From Nannocystis pusilla (GTDB lineage: Bacteria > Myxococcota_A > Polyangia > Nannocystales > Nannocystaceae), in assembly GCF_020073745.1 (NCBI RefSeq), contig NZ_JAIRAU010000039.1, positions 124,001-188,000 on the forward strand: 64,000 bases of DNA, written 5' to 3'. This document shows positions 17,734-31,652 of the stretch, in pieces. The notes beneath the pieces were generated by a model. That model was not told the origin of the DNA. It searched no databases and saw only the letters and a list, made by a program, of their open reading frames with translations. How positions within the stretch are numbered: the first letter of the stretch is position 1; each line of letters begins with the position of its first letter. The translations under genes were made by a program, and so were the position numbers.

Positions 17734-18976
17734 GCTCCGCTCTCCTCCGCCCGGCGCCACGCGCCCGGCTGTCCTTGGGACCAGATCTCGGCCCGCTCGT
17801 CGGCGCCGATATACACCAGTTCGTCCGCCTCTGCGGCCGCGGCCTGAGCTGCCTCGAGGGACAGCCCGGCCTGGATCCACGCGCGCCGGCCCGCCGCCCG
17901 CTCCGCCTCGGCCCGCGCGGACGCGGCGGCGCGCAGCCGCGGCTCGCGCCCGTGGACGGCGATCATCACGCCGCCGGCCCGCGCCGCCCTGTCGCCGTCC
18001 GTCGCGTCGAGCGAGACCTCGAGCGCGTCGAGCTCGACCGCGAAGCCCGCCCCGCCGGCGTAGCGCCCGCCGACCACCAGCGGCCGCGCCGAGCCCGGCG
18101 CCCACGCGCGCAGGCGCAGCCCGGTGTAGTAGTCGAAGCCGCGCACCTCGCCGAGGTCGACCACCAGCCGCGCGTGCAGCTCCGGGGCGCGCCCCCGCAC
18201 CAGCGCCAGGGTGTCCTCGAGCCGGGCCAGGCGCTCGGCCAGCCACGGCCAGGTCGCGCGAATGTCCTCGGGGACATGCTCCAAAATACCTGGCGCTCCG
18301 AACAGCTCGCACAGCAGCCCGAGCCAGCGCCGCGGCTCCTCGCCGAGGTCGAGGCCGGCGGCGAAGCGCGCCACCCCGGCGGCGTCCTTGCGCGCCAGCA
18401 GCCCGTGCAGCGCCTCGACGTCGCAACTCGGCAGGCGCTCGAACACCCCGCGCGCGATGCCGACGTCGGCGACCTCGAGGGTCGCGCCGGCCACTCCGGC
18501 CGCGCGCAGCGCCGCGTCGGCGAGCAGGATCAGCTCGGCGTCGGCCTCGGGCGCGTCGTCGCCGAGCAGCTCGACGCCGACCTGGTGGCGCTCGCTCTGC
18601 TCACGTGCCCCTTCGGACAGGCGCACGACGTCCGCCGCGTAGCACAGGCGCACGGCCTCCCCGGCGGCCAGCCGCTCGCGCAGCTGCTGCTCGGCGAGGC
18701 GGGCGATCTGCGGCGTGATGTCGGAGCGCAGCGTCACGAGCTCGCCCGAGCCGGCCTCGATGAAGCGGACGCAGCGCTGCCGCTCGCGCTCGGCCAGCCA
18801 GCGGCCGAACACCGCGAAGTACTCGATCGCCGGCGTGACCACCGGGTCGTAGCCCCAGCGGTCGAACACGGCCAGCAGCGCGTCGGTGACGGCGCGGCGC
18901 CGGCGTGCGGCTCCGGGCAGCAGGTCACGAGCGCCGCGCGGCAGCACCGCGTCGACGCCGTCGGGGGAGCGCGCGC

Positions 18977-18980
<4 letters not shown>
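17730..18980 (-). CDS. hisZ: ATP phosphoribosyltransferase regulatory subunit HisZ
   Basis: A 416-residue protein resembling a class II histidyl-tRNA synthetase without the tRNA-binding domain, as HisZ proteins do. It has the start LPRGARDLLPG, motif 2-like LVTLRSDITPQIARLAEQQL, and GEVRGFDYYTGLRLRAWAPG near residue 270. It would regulate a short-form HisG in the first step of histidine synthesis; no hisG is in the window. The TTG at 18980 overlaps the DUF1015 stop (TTGA). Two 14-bp repeat copies lie in the gene, at ~residues 225-240 (ILEHVPEDIRATW) and ~119-126. The alternative, a degenerate HisS, is less likely given the length. Confidence 0.9.
18258..18295. repeat. 14-bp-period repeat, three to four units, inside hisZ
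   Basis: Cores GAATG (18260), ACATG (18274) and ACCTG (18288) are in exact phase; a weaker ACAGC follows at 18302. A second two-unit copy is at 18601-18624 (ACGTG, ACAGG). Confidence 0.7.
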
Positions 18981-20272
<1,292 letters not shown>

Positions 20273-20279
20273 TGCCGGC

Positions 20280-20285
20280 CGTATA
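20280..20285 (-). promoter_or_regulatory. Candidate -10 box of the DUF1015 gene
   Basis: Minus-strand TATACG ends 7 nt before the ATG at 20272, which would give an essentially leaderless transcript. Confidence 0.35.
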
Positions 20286-20358
20286 CCACGCTTCGCGCGG
20301 GCGGCGTGGGCGTCCCCTGCCCGCCGCACGCCCCGACCTCATGCGCCGCGACGCAGCG

Positions 20359-21651
20359 TCATCCGCCCATGCGGGTGAGCGCTCGCACGCCGATGTCGCG
20401 GCGGTGCTGGCCGCCCTCGACCTCGATGCGATCGACCGCCGCGTAGGCGCGCTCGATCGCCGCGCGCAGGTCGTCGCCCCGAGCGCAGACCCCCAGCACC
20501 CGTCCGCCGCGGGTCTCCCAGCCGTGCGCGCTGCGGCGAGTGCCGGCGTGGAACACCTTGACGTCGGCGAGCCCGGCGACCGCCTCGAGCCCGCGGATGG
20601 CCGCGCCCGGCCGCGTCTCGCCCGGATAACCACCGGCGGCGACGACCACGCTGGCGGCCGGCGCGGCCTCGTAGCGGCGCGGCGTCAGCTCGCCGCGGGC
20701 GGCCGCCAGCAGATCGGCGACGATCGGCGTCTTCAGCCCGAACAACACCGGCTGCGCCTCGGGGTCGCCGAACCGACAGTTGTACTCGATCACCTTCGGC
20801 GTCCCGTCGGGCGCGATCATCAGGCCGACGAACAGCACGCCGACGAACGGGCGGCCCTCGGCGCGCAAGCCGGCCAGCGTCGGCGCCACGATCTCGCGCT
20901 CGGCCCGCTGCAGCACCGCAGCGTCGCACACCGGCGCCGGGCAGTACGCGCCCATGCCGCCGGTGTTCGGCCCCTGATCGCCGTCGCGCAGGCGCTTGTG
21001 GTCCTGCGCCGGCGGCAGGAGGCTCCAGCGCTGGCCGTCGCTCAGCACGAACAGCGACGCCTCCTCGCCGTGCAGCCGCTCCTCGAGCACCACCGTCGCG
21101 CCCGCGTCGCCGAAGACATGACCTTCGAGACAGGACCGAACAGCCAGCTCGGCCTCCTCGAAACTCTCGGGCACGACCACGCCCTTGCCGGCCGCCAGGC
21201 CGCTGGCCTTGATCACCGGCGGGCTGGCGAACGTCCGCACCGCCGCGAGCGCCTCGGCCAGGCCGGCGGCCGTCACGTGCGCCGCCGTCGGGATCGCGTG
21301 GCGGGCCATGAACGCCTTCGCGACCGCCTTGCTGCCCTCGAGCTCGGCCGCCGCCGCCGAGGGCCCGAACACCGCGTGCCCGGCCTCGCGCAGCCGATCG
21401 GCCAGGCCGTCGACGAGCGGCTGCTCCGGCCCGACGATCACCAGATCCGGGCGCAGGCGCTCGGCCAGCGCGACCAGGCCCGCCAGGTCGCCGACGCCGA
21501 CCGCGTGGCAGGTCGCGTCCTCGGCGATGCCGTCGCTGCCGGGGGCCGCGTGGACCTCGTGGCCCTCGACGCGGCAGCGCCACGCCAGCGCGTGCTCGCG
21601 CCCGCCCCCGCCGACGATCAGCACCTTCAAGCTCTTCGGGACGTGCACCAT
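20359..21651 (-). CDS. purD: Phosphoribosylamine-glycine ligase
   Basis: A 430-residue ATP-grasp enzyme that joins glycine to 5-phosphoribosylamine in purine synthesis. N-terminal VLIVGGGGREHALAWR, then GPEQPLVDGLAD, GSKAVAKAFM, the ATP-grasp KASGLAAGKGVVV, FGDAGATVVLEERLHGEEAS, QDHKRLRDGDQGPNTGGMGA and EYNCRFGDPEAQ are all present. The ATG at 21651 (or 21672) falls within a 14-bp repeat array that also supplies the AAAGGA-like ribosome binding site. A second repeat copy overlies ~residues 168-179 without changing length relative to E. coli PurD. Likely co-transcribed with purH. Confidence 0.98.
   Translation of the reverse strand: MVHVPKSLKVLIVGGGGREHALAWRCRVEGHEVHAAPGSDGIAEDATCHAVGVGDLAGLVALAERLRPDLVIVGPEQPLVDGLADRLREAGHAVFGPSAAAAELEGSKAVAKAFMARHAIPTAAHVTAAGLAEALAAVRTFASPPVIKASGLAAGKGVVVPESFEEAELAVRSCLEGHVFGDAGATVVLEERLHGEEASLFVLSDGQRWSLLPPAQDHKRLRDGDQGPNTGGMGAYCPAPVCDAAVLQRAEREIVAPTLAGLRAEGRPFVGVLFVGLMIAPDGTPKVIEYNCRFGDPEAQPVLFGLKTPIVADLLAAARGELTPRRYEAAPAASVVVAAGGYPGETRPGAAIRGLEAVAGLADVKVFHAGTRRSAHGWETRGGRVLGVCARGDDLRAAIERAYAAVDRIEVEGGQHRRDIGVRALTRMGG
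21114..21151. repeat. 14-bp-period repeat, three units, inside purD
   Basis: Cores ACATG (21116), ACAGG (21130) and CCAGC (21144) are in exact phase within the conserved ATP-grasp domain, upstream of FGDAG. Confidence 0.65.
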
Positions 21652-21676
21652 CGCACCTGTCCTTTCCGACATGCTC
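21639..21676. repeat. 14-bp-period repeat, three units, at the purH-purD junction
   Basis: Cores ACGTG (21641), ACCTG (21655) and ACATG (21669) are in exact phase. The array spans both possible purD start codons and lies 20 bp after the purH stop. Confidence 0.8.
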
Positions 21677-21694
21677 TAAAGTATTGTGGCGAAC

Positions 21695-23302
21695 TCAGTG
21701 GCGGAAGTGCCGCTGGCCGGTGAACACCATCGCCACCCCGTGCTCGTCGGCCGCGGCGACGACCTCCTCGTCGCGGACCGAGCCCCCGGGCTGGACGATC
21801 GCCGTCACCCCCGCGGCCGCAGCCGCGTCGACCCCGTCGCGGAACGGGAAGAACGCGTCGGAGGCGAGCACCGCCCCCTGGGCGCGCGCCCCTGCGCGGG
21901 CCGTGGCCTGCCGGGCCGCCTCGACGCGCGAGGTCTGGCCGCCGCCGATGCCGACGGTCGCGCCGTCCTTGCACAGCACGATCGCGTTCGAGCGCACCGC
22001 CTTGCCGACGATCTGCGCCATCTCGAGGTCGCGCAGCTCGGACGCCGTGGGCGCGCGGCGGGTCGCCACCTTGCCCTGCGCCGCCGCGACCGACACCGCG
22101 TCCTCGCGCTGGGCCAGCAGGCCGCCGGCGATCGAGCGCAGGCGCAGCGCCGGCTGTGCTTCGGGACCTGTCCCGACGAGCATGTCCTCGAGGCTGAGCA
22201 GGCGGAGGTTCTTCTTGCTCGCCAGCAGCTGCAGCGCCTCGGCGGTGAACGAGGGCGCGATGACGACCTCGAGGAAGGTCTCGGCCAGGCGCTCCGCGAC
22301 CGCGCGGTCGACCGGGCCCGACAGGGCCACGATCCCGCCGAACGCGCTCTCGGCGTCGGCCTCGCGGGCGCGCACGTAGACCTCGGCGAGCGACTCGTCG
22401 GCGCGGGCGACCGCCGCCCCGCACGGCGACACGTGCTTGATGACGGCCGCCGCCGGGCCGAGCCGGCTGAGGTCACGGCACAGGCCGAGCGCCGCGTCGG
22501 CGTCGAGCAGGTTGTTGTACGACAGCGCCTTGCCCTGGTGCTGGACCGCGCGGTGGAGCCCGGCCGGCTCGCCGGCCGCCAGCGCGGTCGCGTAGAAGCG
22601 GGCCGCCTGGTGCGGGTTCTCGCCGTAGCGGAGCTCGCCCTGAGCGGCCCCGGCAACGAAGATCCGGTCCGGCAACACATCTGTCCCGAGAGACAGCCCC
22701 GCGTCGTCGAAGCGCGCGAGGTAGCCGGCGATCGCCGCGTCGTAGGCGGCCGTGTGCGCGTAGGCCTTGCGCATCAGCGAGCGCCGCAGCGCCTCGGGCA
22801 GCGCCCCGCCGTGCTCGCGCAGCGCCTCGCCGACGCGCGCGTAGTCGGACGGGTCGACGACCACCGCCACGCGCTGCCAGTTCTTGGCCGCCGCGCGCAC
22901 CATTGCCGGGCCGCCGATGTCGATGTTCTCGACCGCGTCCTCGAAGCTGCAGCCGGGCCTCGCCACGACCTCGCGGAACGGATAGAGGTTGACGACCACG
23001 AGGTCGATCGGGGCGATGCCGTGGAGGCGCAGCTCGGCCTCGTGCGCCGCACTCGGCAGGGCCAAGATCCCGCCGTGGATCTTCGGGTGCAGCGTCTTGA
23101 CGCGCCCGCCGAGGATCTCGGGCGCGCCGGTGTACTCGCTCACCTTGACGACCGCGACGCCGAGCGCCTCGAGCGACTTGAAGGTGCCTCCGGTCGACAG
23201 CACCTCGACCTGGGCGTCGATGAGGATCTGCGCCAGGACCTCGAGGTGGGTCTTGTCGCTGACGCTGACGAGGGCGCGACGGATCGGCGTGGGCGCGGTC
23301 AT
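21695..23302 (-). CDS. purH: Bifunctional AICAR formyltransferase/IMP cyclohydrolase
   Basis: A 535-residue enzyme, the usual length, that performs the last two steps of IMP synthesis. The N-terminal MGS-like cyclohydrolase domain starts RRALVSVSDKTHLEVLAQIL and has STGGTFKSLEALG and GGRVKTLHPKIHGG. The C-terminal transformylase has RYGENPHQAA, NNLLDADAALGL, KHVSPCGAAV and the closing GIGGGQTSRVEA and DAFFPFRDGVD. The ATG at 23302 is chosen to start at MTAPTPIRRAL. A two-unit 14-bp repeat (ACCTG 22166, GCATG 22180) overlies a variable loop near residue 375. Confidence 0.98.
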   Translation of the reverse strand: MTAPTPIRRALVSVSDKTHLEVLAQILIDAQVEVLSTGGTFKSLEALGVAVVKVSEYTGAPEILGGRVKTLHPKIHGGILALPSAAHEAELRLHGIAPIDLVVVNLYPFREVVARPGCSFEDAVENIDIGGPAMVRAAAKNWQRVAVVVDPSDYARVGEALREHGGALPEALRRSLMRKAYAHTAAYDAAIAGYLARFDDAGLSLGTDVLPDRIFVAGAAQGELRYGENPHQAARFYATALAAGEPAGLHRAVQHQGKALSYNNLLDADAALGLCRDLSRLGPAAAVIKHVSPCGAAVARADESLAEVYVRAREADAESAFGGIVALSGPVDRAVAERLAETFLEVVIAPSFTAEALQLLASKKNLRLLSLEDMLVGTGPEAQPALRLRSIAGGLLAQREDAVSVAAAQGKVATRRAPTASELRDLEMAQIVGKAVRSNAIVLCKDGATVGIGGGQTSRVEAARQATARAGARAQGAVLASDAFFPFRDGVDAAAAAGVTAIVQPGGSVRDEEVVAAADEHGVAMVFTGQRHFRH

Positions 23303-23336
23303 GCGCGCCCGCGGTACCACCCGCGCGGCGGCCGGG

Positions 23337-23903
<567 letters not shown>

Positions 23904-23983
23904 GATGATCCCCTGGCGGCGCGGCCGGAGCGGCGCCGGTAAACCCAATGCGCGGAGGTGAGCGGTCAGACGGACGGACGAAC

Positions 23984-24021
23984 GAGCAGGTCGTAAAGGA
24001 CAGGTCGTAAGAGACAGTTAC
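23984..24021. repeat. 14-bp-period repeat, three units, at the 3' end of the MerR-like gene
   Basis: Cores GCAGG (23986), ACAGG (24000) and ACAGT (24014) are in exact phase with the spacer GTAA/TAAG. The array overlaps the MerR-like stop codon. Confidence 0.75.
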
Positions 24022-24563
24022 AAAAGTTCAGTCGGGCTGGCGGCCCCACCGCCCCGCGGACGGACAGCGCCGCCGCCGGCGATGAGCAGCTTCTCGAGGC
24101 GGTACACGCCGGACAGCAGCGCGTCGGCGGCCGAGCGGAGCGAGCGGAGCTCGCCGAACAGCGCGTCGCGGCGCGGCGACGGATCCTCGGCCTCGATCTT
24201 CGCGGTGAAGGCGGACAGCAGCTCCTCGAGCGCCTCGTCGAGGGTCTCGATGCTGTCCTTGAAGGTCAGGAACTTGGCCTGGATCTCCTCGATCGTGTAG
24301 CGCTCCGCCATCAGCTTCTTGATGGTGTTGATGCGCCGCACCGCCCGGATCGGGTACACGCCGTGCGAGCCGAGGTGCTTGCCCTTGTGGCCCACGCGAC
24401 GCGAGCGCGGCACGAGGCCGAGCTGCACGTAGCGGCGGAGGTTCGCCTCGCTGAACTTGACGTCGGCGTCCTCGAACACCGCGACGAGCTGCTGCGAGCT
24501 CAGCCCCTCGGGGCTGCTCGCTTCGATGTCGCGGATCTGGGCTTCGGTGAGCGCGGTCGGCAT
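24018..24563 (-). CDS. MerR-family-like transcriptional regulator
   Basis: A 181-residue protein. Residues ~20-100 form a winged helix of MerR type: LSSQQLVAVF helix, LRRYVQLGLVPRSRRVG (the MerR YxxxGLxP pattern), HGVYPIRAVRRINTIKKLM and YTIEEIQAKF. A coiled-coil-like stretch follows (~100-155), then a short tail. No effector-binding cysteines are evident, so the signal is unknown. The gene is preceded by a 1-kb gene-free region with an inverted repeat overlapping a TATAAT-like sequence and an array of seven 17-bp palindromes, which are candidate binding sites. Confidence 0.75.
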   Translation of the reverse strand: MPTALTEAQIRDIEASSPEGLSSQQLVAVFEDADVKFSEANLRRYVQLGLVPRSRRVGHKGKHLGSHGVYPIRAVRRINTIKKLMAERYTIEEIQAKFLTFKDSIETLDEALEELLSAFTAKIEAEDPSPRRDALFGELRSLRSAADALLSGVYRLEKLLIAGGGAVRPRGGGAASPTELL

Positions 24564-24700
24564 GGCGTGCTGCGGGGAGAGTCGCGCCCGGGAGCGCTTG
24601 GGCTCGGTGGGCCGGGCGGAGAGGCTTCAAACGGTAGCGGAGGTGCGATCCAAGCCGTACAGTTCCTTTGGCGCGATCAAGTTGGCTTGTGGGTCCGCAA

Positions 24701-24719
24701 TATAATCTACTGAGTAGAT
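24701..24719. promoter_or_regulatory. Perfect inverted repeat within an A+T-rich promoter-like island
   Basis: ATCTACT (24705-24711), G, AGTAGAT (24713-24719) form a perfect dyad. It overlaps TATAAT (24701-24706), whose complement gives TATATT toward the MerR-like gene 140 bp away. The dyad would sit in the spacer just upstream of that box, as MerR operators do. Confidence 0.5.
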
Positions 24720-25115
24720 CACTAGAAGCACTTTCACGCGATGTCGGCAACTTTCGGACGCTTCGCATTCTGCGAGAACGTTCAGTACCCCCTGCCCAGG
24801 CATTCAGTTCAAGCGCCGTTCGATCAGCCCTCGCGCCCGCGAATTGACGACGAGCGGCCGACTGCCGCGTGCTCTGCAAGGCCCTCGCGGCGGCAGATCT
24901 CGCCGTCGACGAGATCGCCTCCGAGAGCCGCGCCGATCTACTCAAGCGATCGAGCGACGAGCACCCAGCGAACGGACGTGCAGATCTCCATCGCCGAGAT
25001 CTCGCACTCCCCTTCCCTGCCCCTCAAGCCAGGCGCAGCCGACGCGCGCAGGCGCGCAGCCGCCGACTCGCGTCGCGCGATCGAAGCTGGCAGCGCTCGC
25101 CCGGCTGCTCCTGCA

Positions 25116-25393
25116 GCTCGCAAGTTGCGAGCCTCAGCGGCGCTCGCTCGCAACTTGCGAGCCCGGGCCGTCGCCGCGGAGATTTCGCCGTCGCTCACAA
25201 GTTGCGAGCCCCGCTCGGCGCCGCGGCGACGGCTTCGCCGACGCTCGCAACTTGCGAGCCCGCGGCCACCGGCACCGACGCTCGCAACTTGCGAGTCCCG
25301 CGGCCACAGGCACCGACGCTCGCAACTTGCGAGTCCGCCGAAGCGCGCCGTTCGCTCGAGCGAGGGCATCGCCGGCGCTCGCACAGTGCGAGC
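25116..25393. repeat. Array of seven 17-bp palindromes
   Basis: Consensus GCTCGCAACTTGCGAGC at 25116-25132, 25146-25162, 25193-25209, 25243-25259, 25280-25296, 25318-25334 and a diverged copy (CACAGTG centre) at 25377-25393. Centre-to-centre spacing varies from 30 to 59 bp. The fifth and sixth copies belong to a 38-bp tandem duplication (25259-25296 and 25297-25334). The rest of 24720-25476 holds no gene I can support. Confidence 0.85.
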
Positions 25394-25476
25394 TGCCGGA
25401 GCTCCCGTGACGCCCTCGTCGTGCCCGCAACTCTCGTTCCCCCCTGGGCGACGAGCGACTCCGCGCACCGCGGCCT

Positions 25477-25514
25477 CGACATGTCCGAACGGTCAGCCGA
25501 GCAAAGCTTGCCCC
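25477..25514. repeat. 14-bp-period repeat, three units, downstream of mepA
   Basis: Cores ACATG (25479), TCAGC (25493) and CTTGC (25507) are in phase; a further ACAGA at 25520 is one base out of phase. The array starts about 65 bp after the mepA stop on the minus strand. Confidence 0.55.
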
Positions 25515-25578
25515 AAAGGACAGATCTCTGTTCGCCTCGCCGCTCGCACGCCGCGCTGCGCAGCTCGGCGCGGGCCGC

Positions 25579-26448
25579 TCAGCCCGGTGCCATGGCCATC
25601 GCCGACAGCGACGCGAGCGAGCGCCAGGCGATCGGGTCGTAACGCTCGGGACCGCCGTACTTGTACGACTTCTTCTCGTGCTGCCAGACCACGCCGCGGT
25701 CGACGCAGCCGTGGAACCGGTCGTCGCGCGGGCAGTAGATCCGCACGTGGAAGTGGTCGCTGTGCGTCGGCGCGTCGGGCGGGTCGTACATCACGGCGCG
25801 CGCGTACTCGATGAGCCAGCGCGGCTTCTTGTGCCGCGTCGCGTAGTCGAGCAGCCGATCCTCGAGCGGCTGCGAGACGAAGATCCACTGCACGCGGATG
25901 GTCGCGTCGCTCAGCAGCGCCTCGACGAGGGCCCAGTTGCGCGCGGTGTCGAAGCGGCGCTGCTCCCAGATCGCGTCGTTGTAGGTGCCCTTGCCGCGGA
26001 TGTACGGCTTGCCCTCGCCGTCGTAGCGGATCATGTCGTTCTCGGGCGGCGCCAGCGGCTTGCCCTGCTCGTCCGCGCTGTAGAAGATCAGGTCGACGTC
26101 GCGGCCGCTCTGGTGGCTGCTGTGCCACTTCGACTTGCCGCCGCGCTGCGGGCTGAGATCGGCGACGCCGAGCGTGGCCTTCTTCGCCTTGCCGCGGACC
26201 GCGTTCGCCGCCCGGCCGAGCGCCGCGACCAGCTCCTCGGTGCCGTACTGGAAGCCGCGCGACTTCCAGCGCTCGGGCACCTTGAAGCCGCTGCCGCTCA
26301 GCTCGAGCTTGGCCGGCCGGCGCAGGCGACCGCGGCTCGACAGGCCGGTCGACACGCTGGTGCCGTCGGTCCAGAGATTCGGACCGGCGCAGCTGGTGAC
26401 GAGGAGCCCGAACGCGAGCGCAGCGAGGGCCATCGCGCGACGACGCAT
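25579..26448 (-). CDS. mepA: Penicillin-insensitive murein endopeptidase family lipoprotein
   Basis: A 289-residue protein with a lipoprotein signal ending LLVTSCAG (Cys ~20). The LAS-family metallopeptidase domain has the MepA zinc motif HSSHQSGRDVDL (H-x-x-x-x-x-x-D) near residue 112 and the second His cluster SDHFHVRIYCP near 233. It should cut D-Ala-meso-DAP crosslinks in peptidoglycan. C-terminal of the zinc site it has an extra ~45 residues (RGVVWQHEKKSYKYGGPERY). The start is followed by a basic MRRRAM n-region; GAGGG lies just upstream. Confidence 0.85.
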   Translation of the reverse strand: MRRRAMALAALAFGLLVTSCAGPNLWTDGTSVSTGLSSRGRLRRPAKLELSGSGFKVPERWKSRGFQYGTEELVAALGRAANAVRGKAKKATLGVADLSPQRGGKSKWHSSHQSGRDVDLIFYSADEQGKPLAPPENDMIRYDGEGKPYIRGKGTYNDAIWEQRRFDTARNWALVEALLSDATIRVQWIFVSQPLEDRLLDYATRHKKPRWLIEYARAVMYDPPDAPTHSDHFHVRIYCPRDDRFHGCVDRGVVWQHEKKSYKYGGPERYDPIAWRSLASLSAMAMAPG

Positions 26449-26696
26449 ACCCTCATTCTTTTAGTCCCTCCGCGTCGCCCTGTCCAAAGACGGGCAAACT
26501 CGCGCTGGCGCCCGCGCGCGGCCGCAGAAGTCGGCCGGCGAGCGCGCGGCGCGAGGCGGCGACGTCCTCAGCGCATCGGCGCGGCGCCGAGAGGTTCGAG
26601 CCGAGAGGGCGCGGCGCCCCGCAGGCGTCGGCGGCAAACCAAGGGGATCGAGCCCCCGCGGCCTCGGCCTGCGCGAGTCTCGGCGGCAAAACGAAA

Positions 26697-26724
26697 GGGC
26701 CGAGCCCCGCGAGGGACTCGGCCC
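26697..26724 (-). terminator. Terminator hairpin of dnaK
   Basis: Arms GGGCCGAG (26697-26704) and CTCGGCCC (26717-26724), 26 bp after the dnaK stop, followed on the minus strand by TTTCGTTTT. The remainder of 26449-26696 shows no gene. Confidence 0.85.
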
Positions 26725-26749
26725 GATGCGCGCGCGAGCGCGTCCGATC

Positions 26750-28690
<1,941 letters not shown>

Positions 28691-28789
28691 TGTGGAACTC
28701 TGACCTTTCTCGGACTTCTGGCCCGCGACGGGCCGGGGGACTTCTGCTTCCCACTCGAGCCCAGAAAGGCCGGGAAGCGTTACGGGCGC

Positions 28790-28817
28790 AGAGTAAGGCC
28801 CGGTTCTCGCATGTCAA
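28790..28817 (-). promoter_or_regulatory. Sigma-70-type promoter for dnaK
   Basis: Minus-strand -35 TTGACA (28817-28812), 16-bp spacer, -10 TACTCT (28795-28790). Gives a leader of about 95 nt. Confidence 0.6.
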
Positions 28818-28949
28818 TCGGCCGAAGAGCGGGCCGAGCAGGCAAAGAGGCCTGAAAAATGCAGTTGTAGGGGAGCGGCCGGAGCGGCCAAAATTCCGGT
28901 GACAGGGCGCAGATCCGGCCGACGTGGGCTGGCCGTCGTCACGACGAGC

Positions 28950-28986
28950 GCAGGGCTCGGAGAACCCTGCGGTCCTCGAGCCCTGC
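28950..28986 (-). terminator. Terminator-like hairpin after lon
   Basis: Arms GCAGGGCTCG (28950-28959) and CGAGCCCTGC (28977-28986), extended by further pairs, 17 bp after the lon stop. No T-run. Confidence 0.6.
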
Positions 28987-29003
28987 GGCCCCGCGACCCG
29001 CGC

Positions 29004-31454
<2,451 letters not shown>

Positions 31455-31466
31455 AAGGGTGCCGGA

Positions 31467-31494
31467 AACGTAACACTCGGCCCTAGGCTGTCAA
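31467..31494 (-). promoter_or_regulatory. Sigma-70-type promoter for lon
   Basis: Minus-strand -35 TTGACA (31494-31489), 16-bp spacer, -10 TACGTT (31472-31467). The predicted leader is only a few nucleotides. Confidence 0.5.
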
Positions 31495-31638
31495 CCACGC
31501 GAGTTCCACGCGCGCGGACGGCTGATTTATGGCCAGGAGAACGGAATTTGCGGTCTCGGGCGCGGACGGACGGGGCATCAATTTCGCCGGTGCTCCCCGA
31601 GAATCGGCGCGCGCCCCGGCCGGGCACAGCGACGATGT

Positions 31639-31644
31639 TATAGT
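31639..31644 (+). promoter_or_regulatory. Candidate -10 box of the FHA/sigma-54 activator gene
   Basis: TATAGT ends 8 nt before the GTG at 31653. No ribosome binding site is seen between, so the mRNA may be leaderless. Confidence 0.4.
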
Positions 31645-31652
31645 CGCGGTAA

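Noticed and set aside
25116..25393. CRISPR-like look of the palindrome array
   Set aside because: Units are only 17 bp, spacing is irregular (13-42 bp between units), two intervals are near-duplicates, and no cas genes are nearby.
28790..28817. Heat-shock (RpoH-type) or CIRCE control of dnaK
   Set aside because: The visible sequence is a sigma-70-like TTGACA/TACTCT pair and no GAGTGCTAA-type inverted repeat was found, so no heat-shock operator is claimed.
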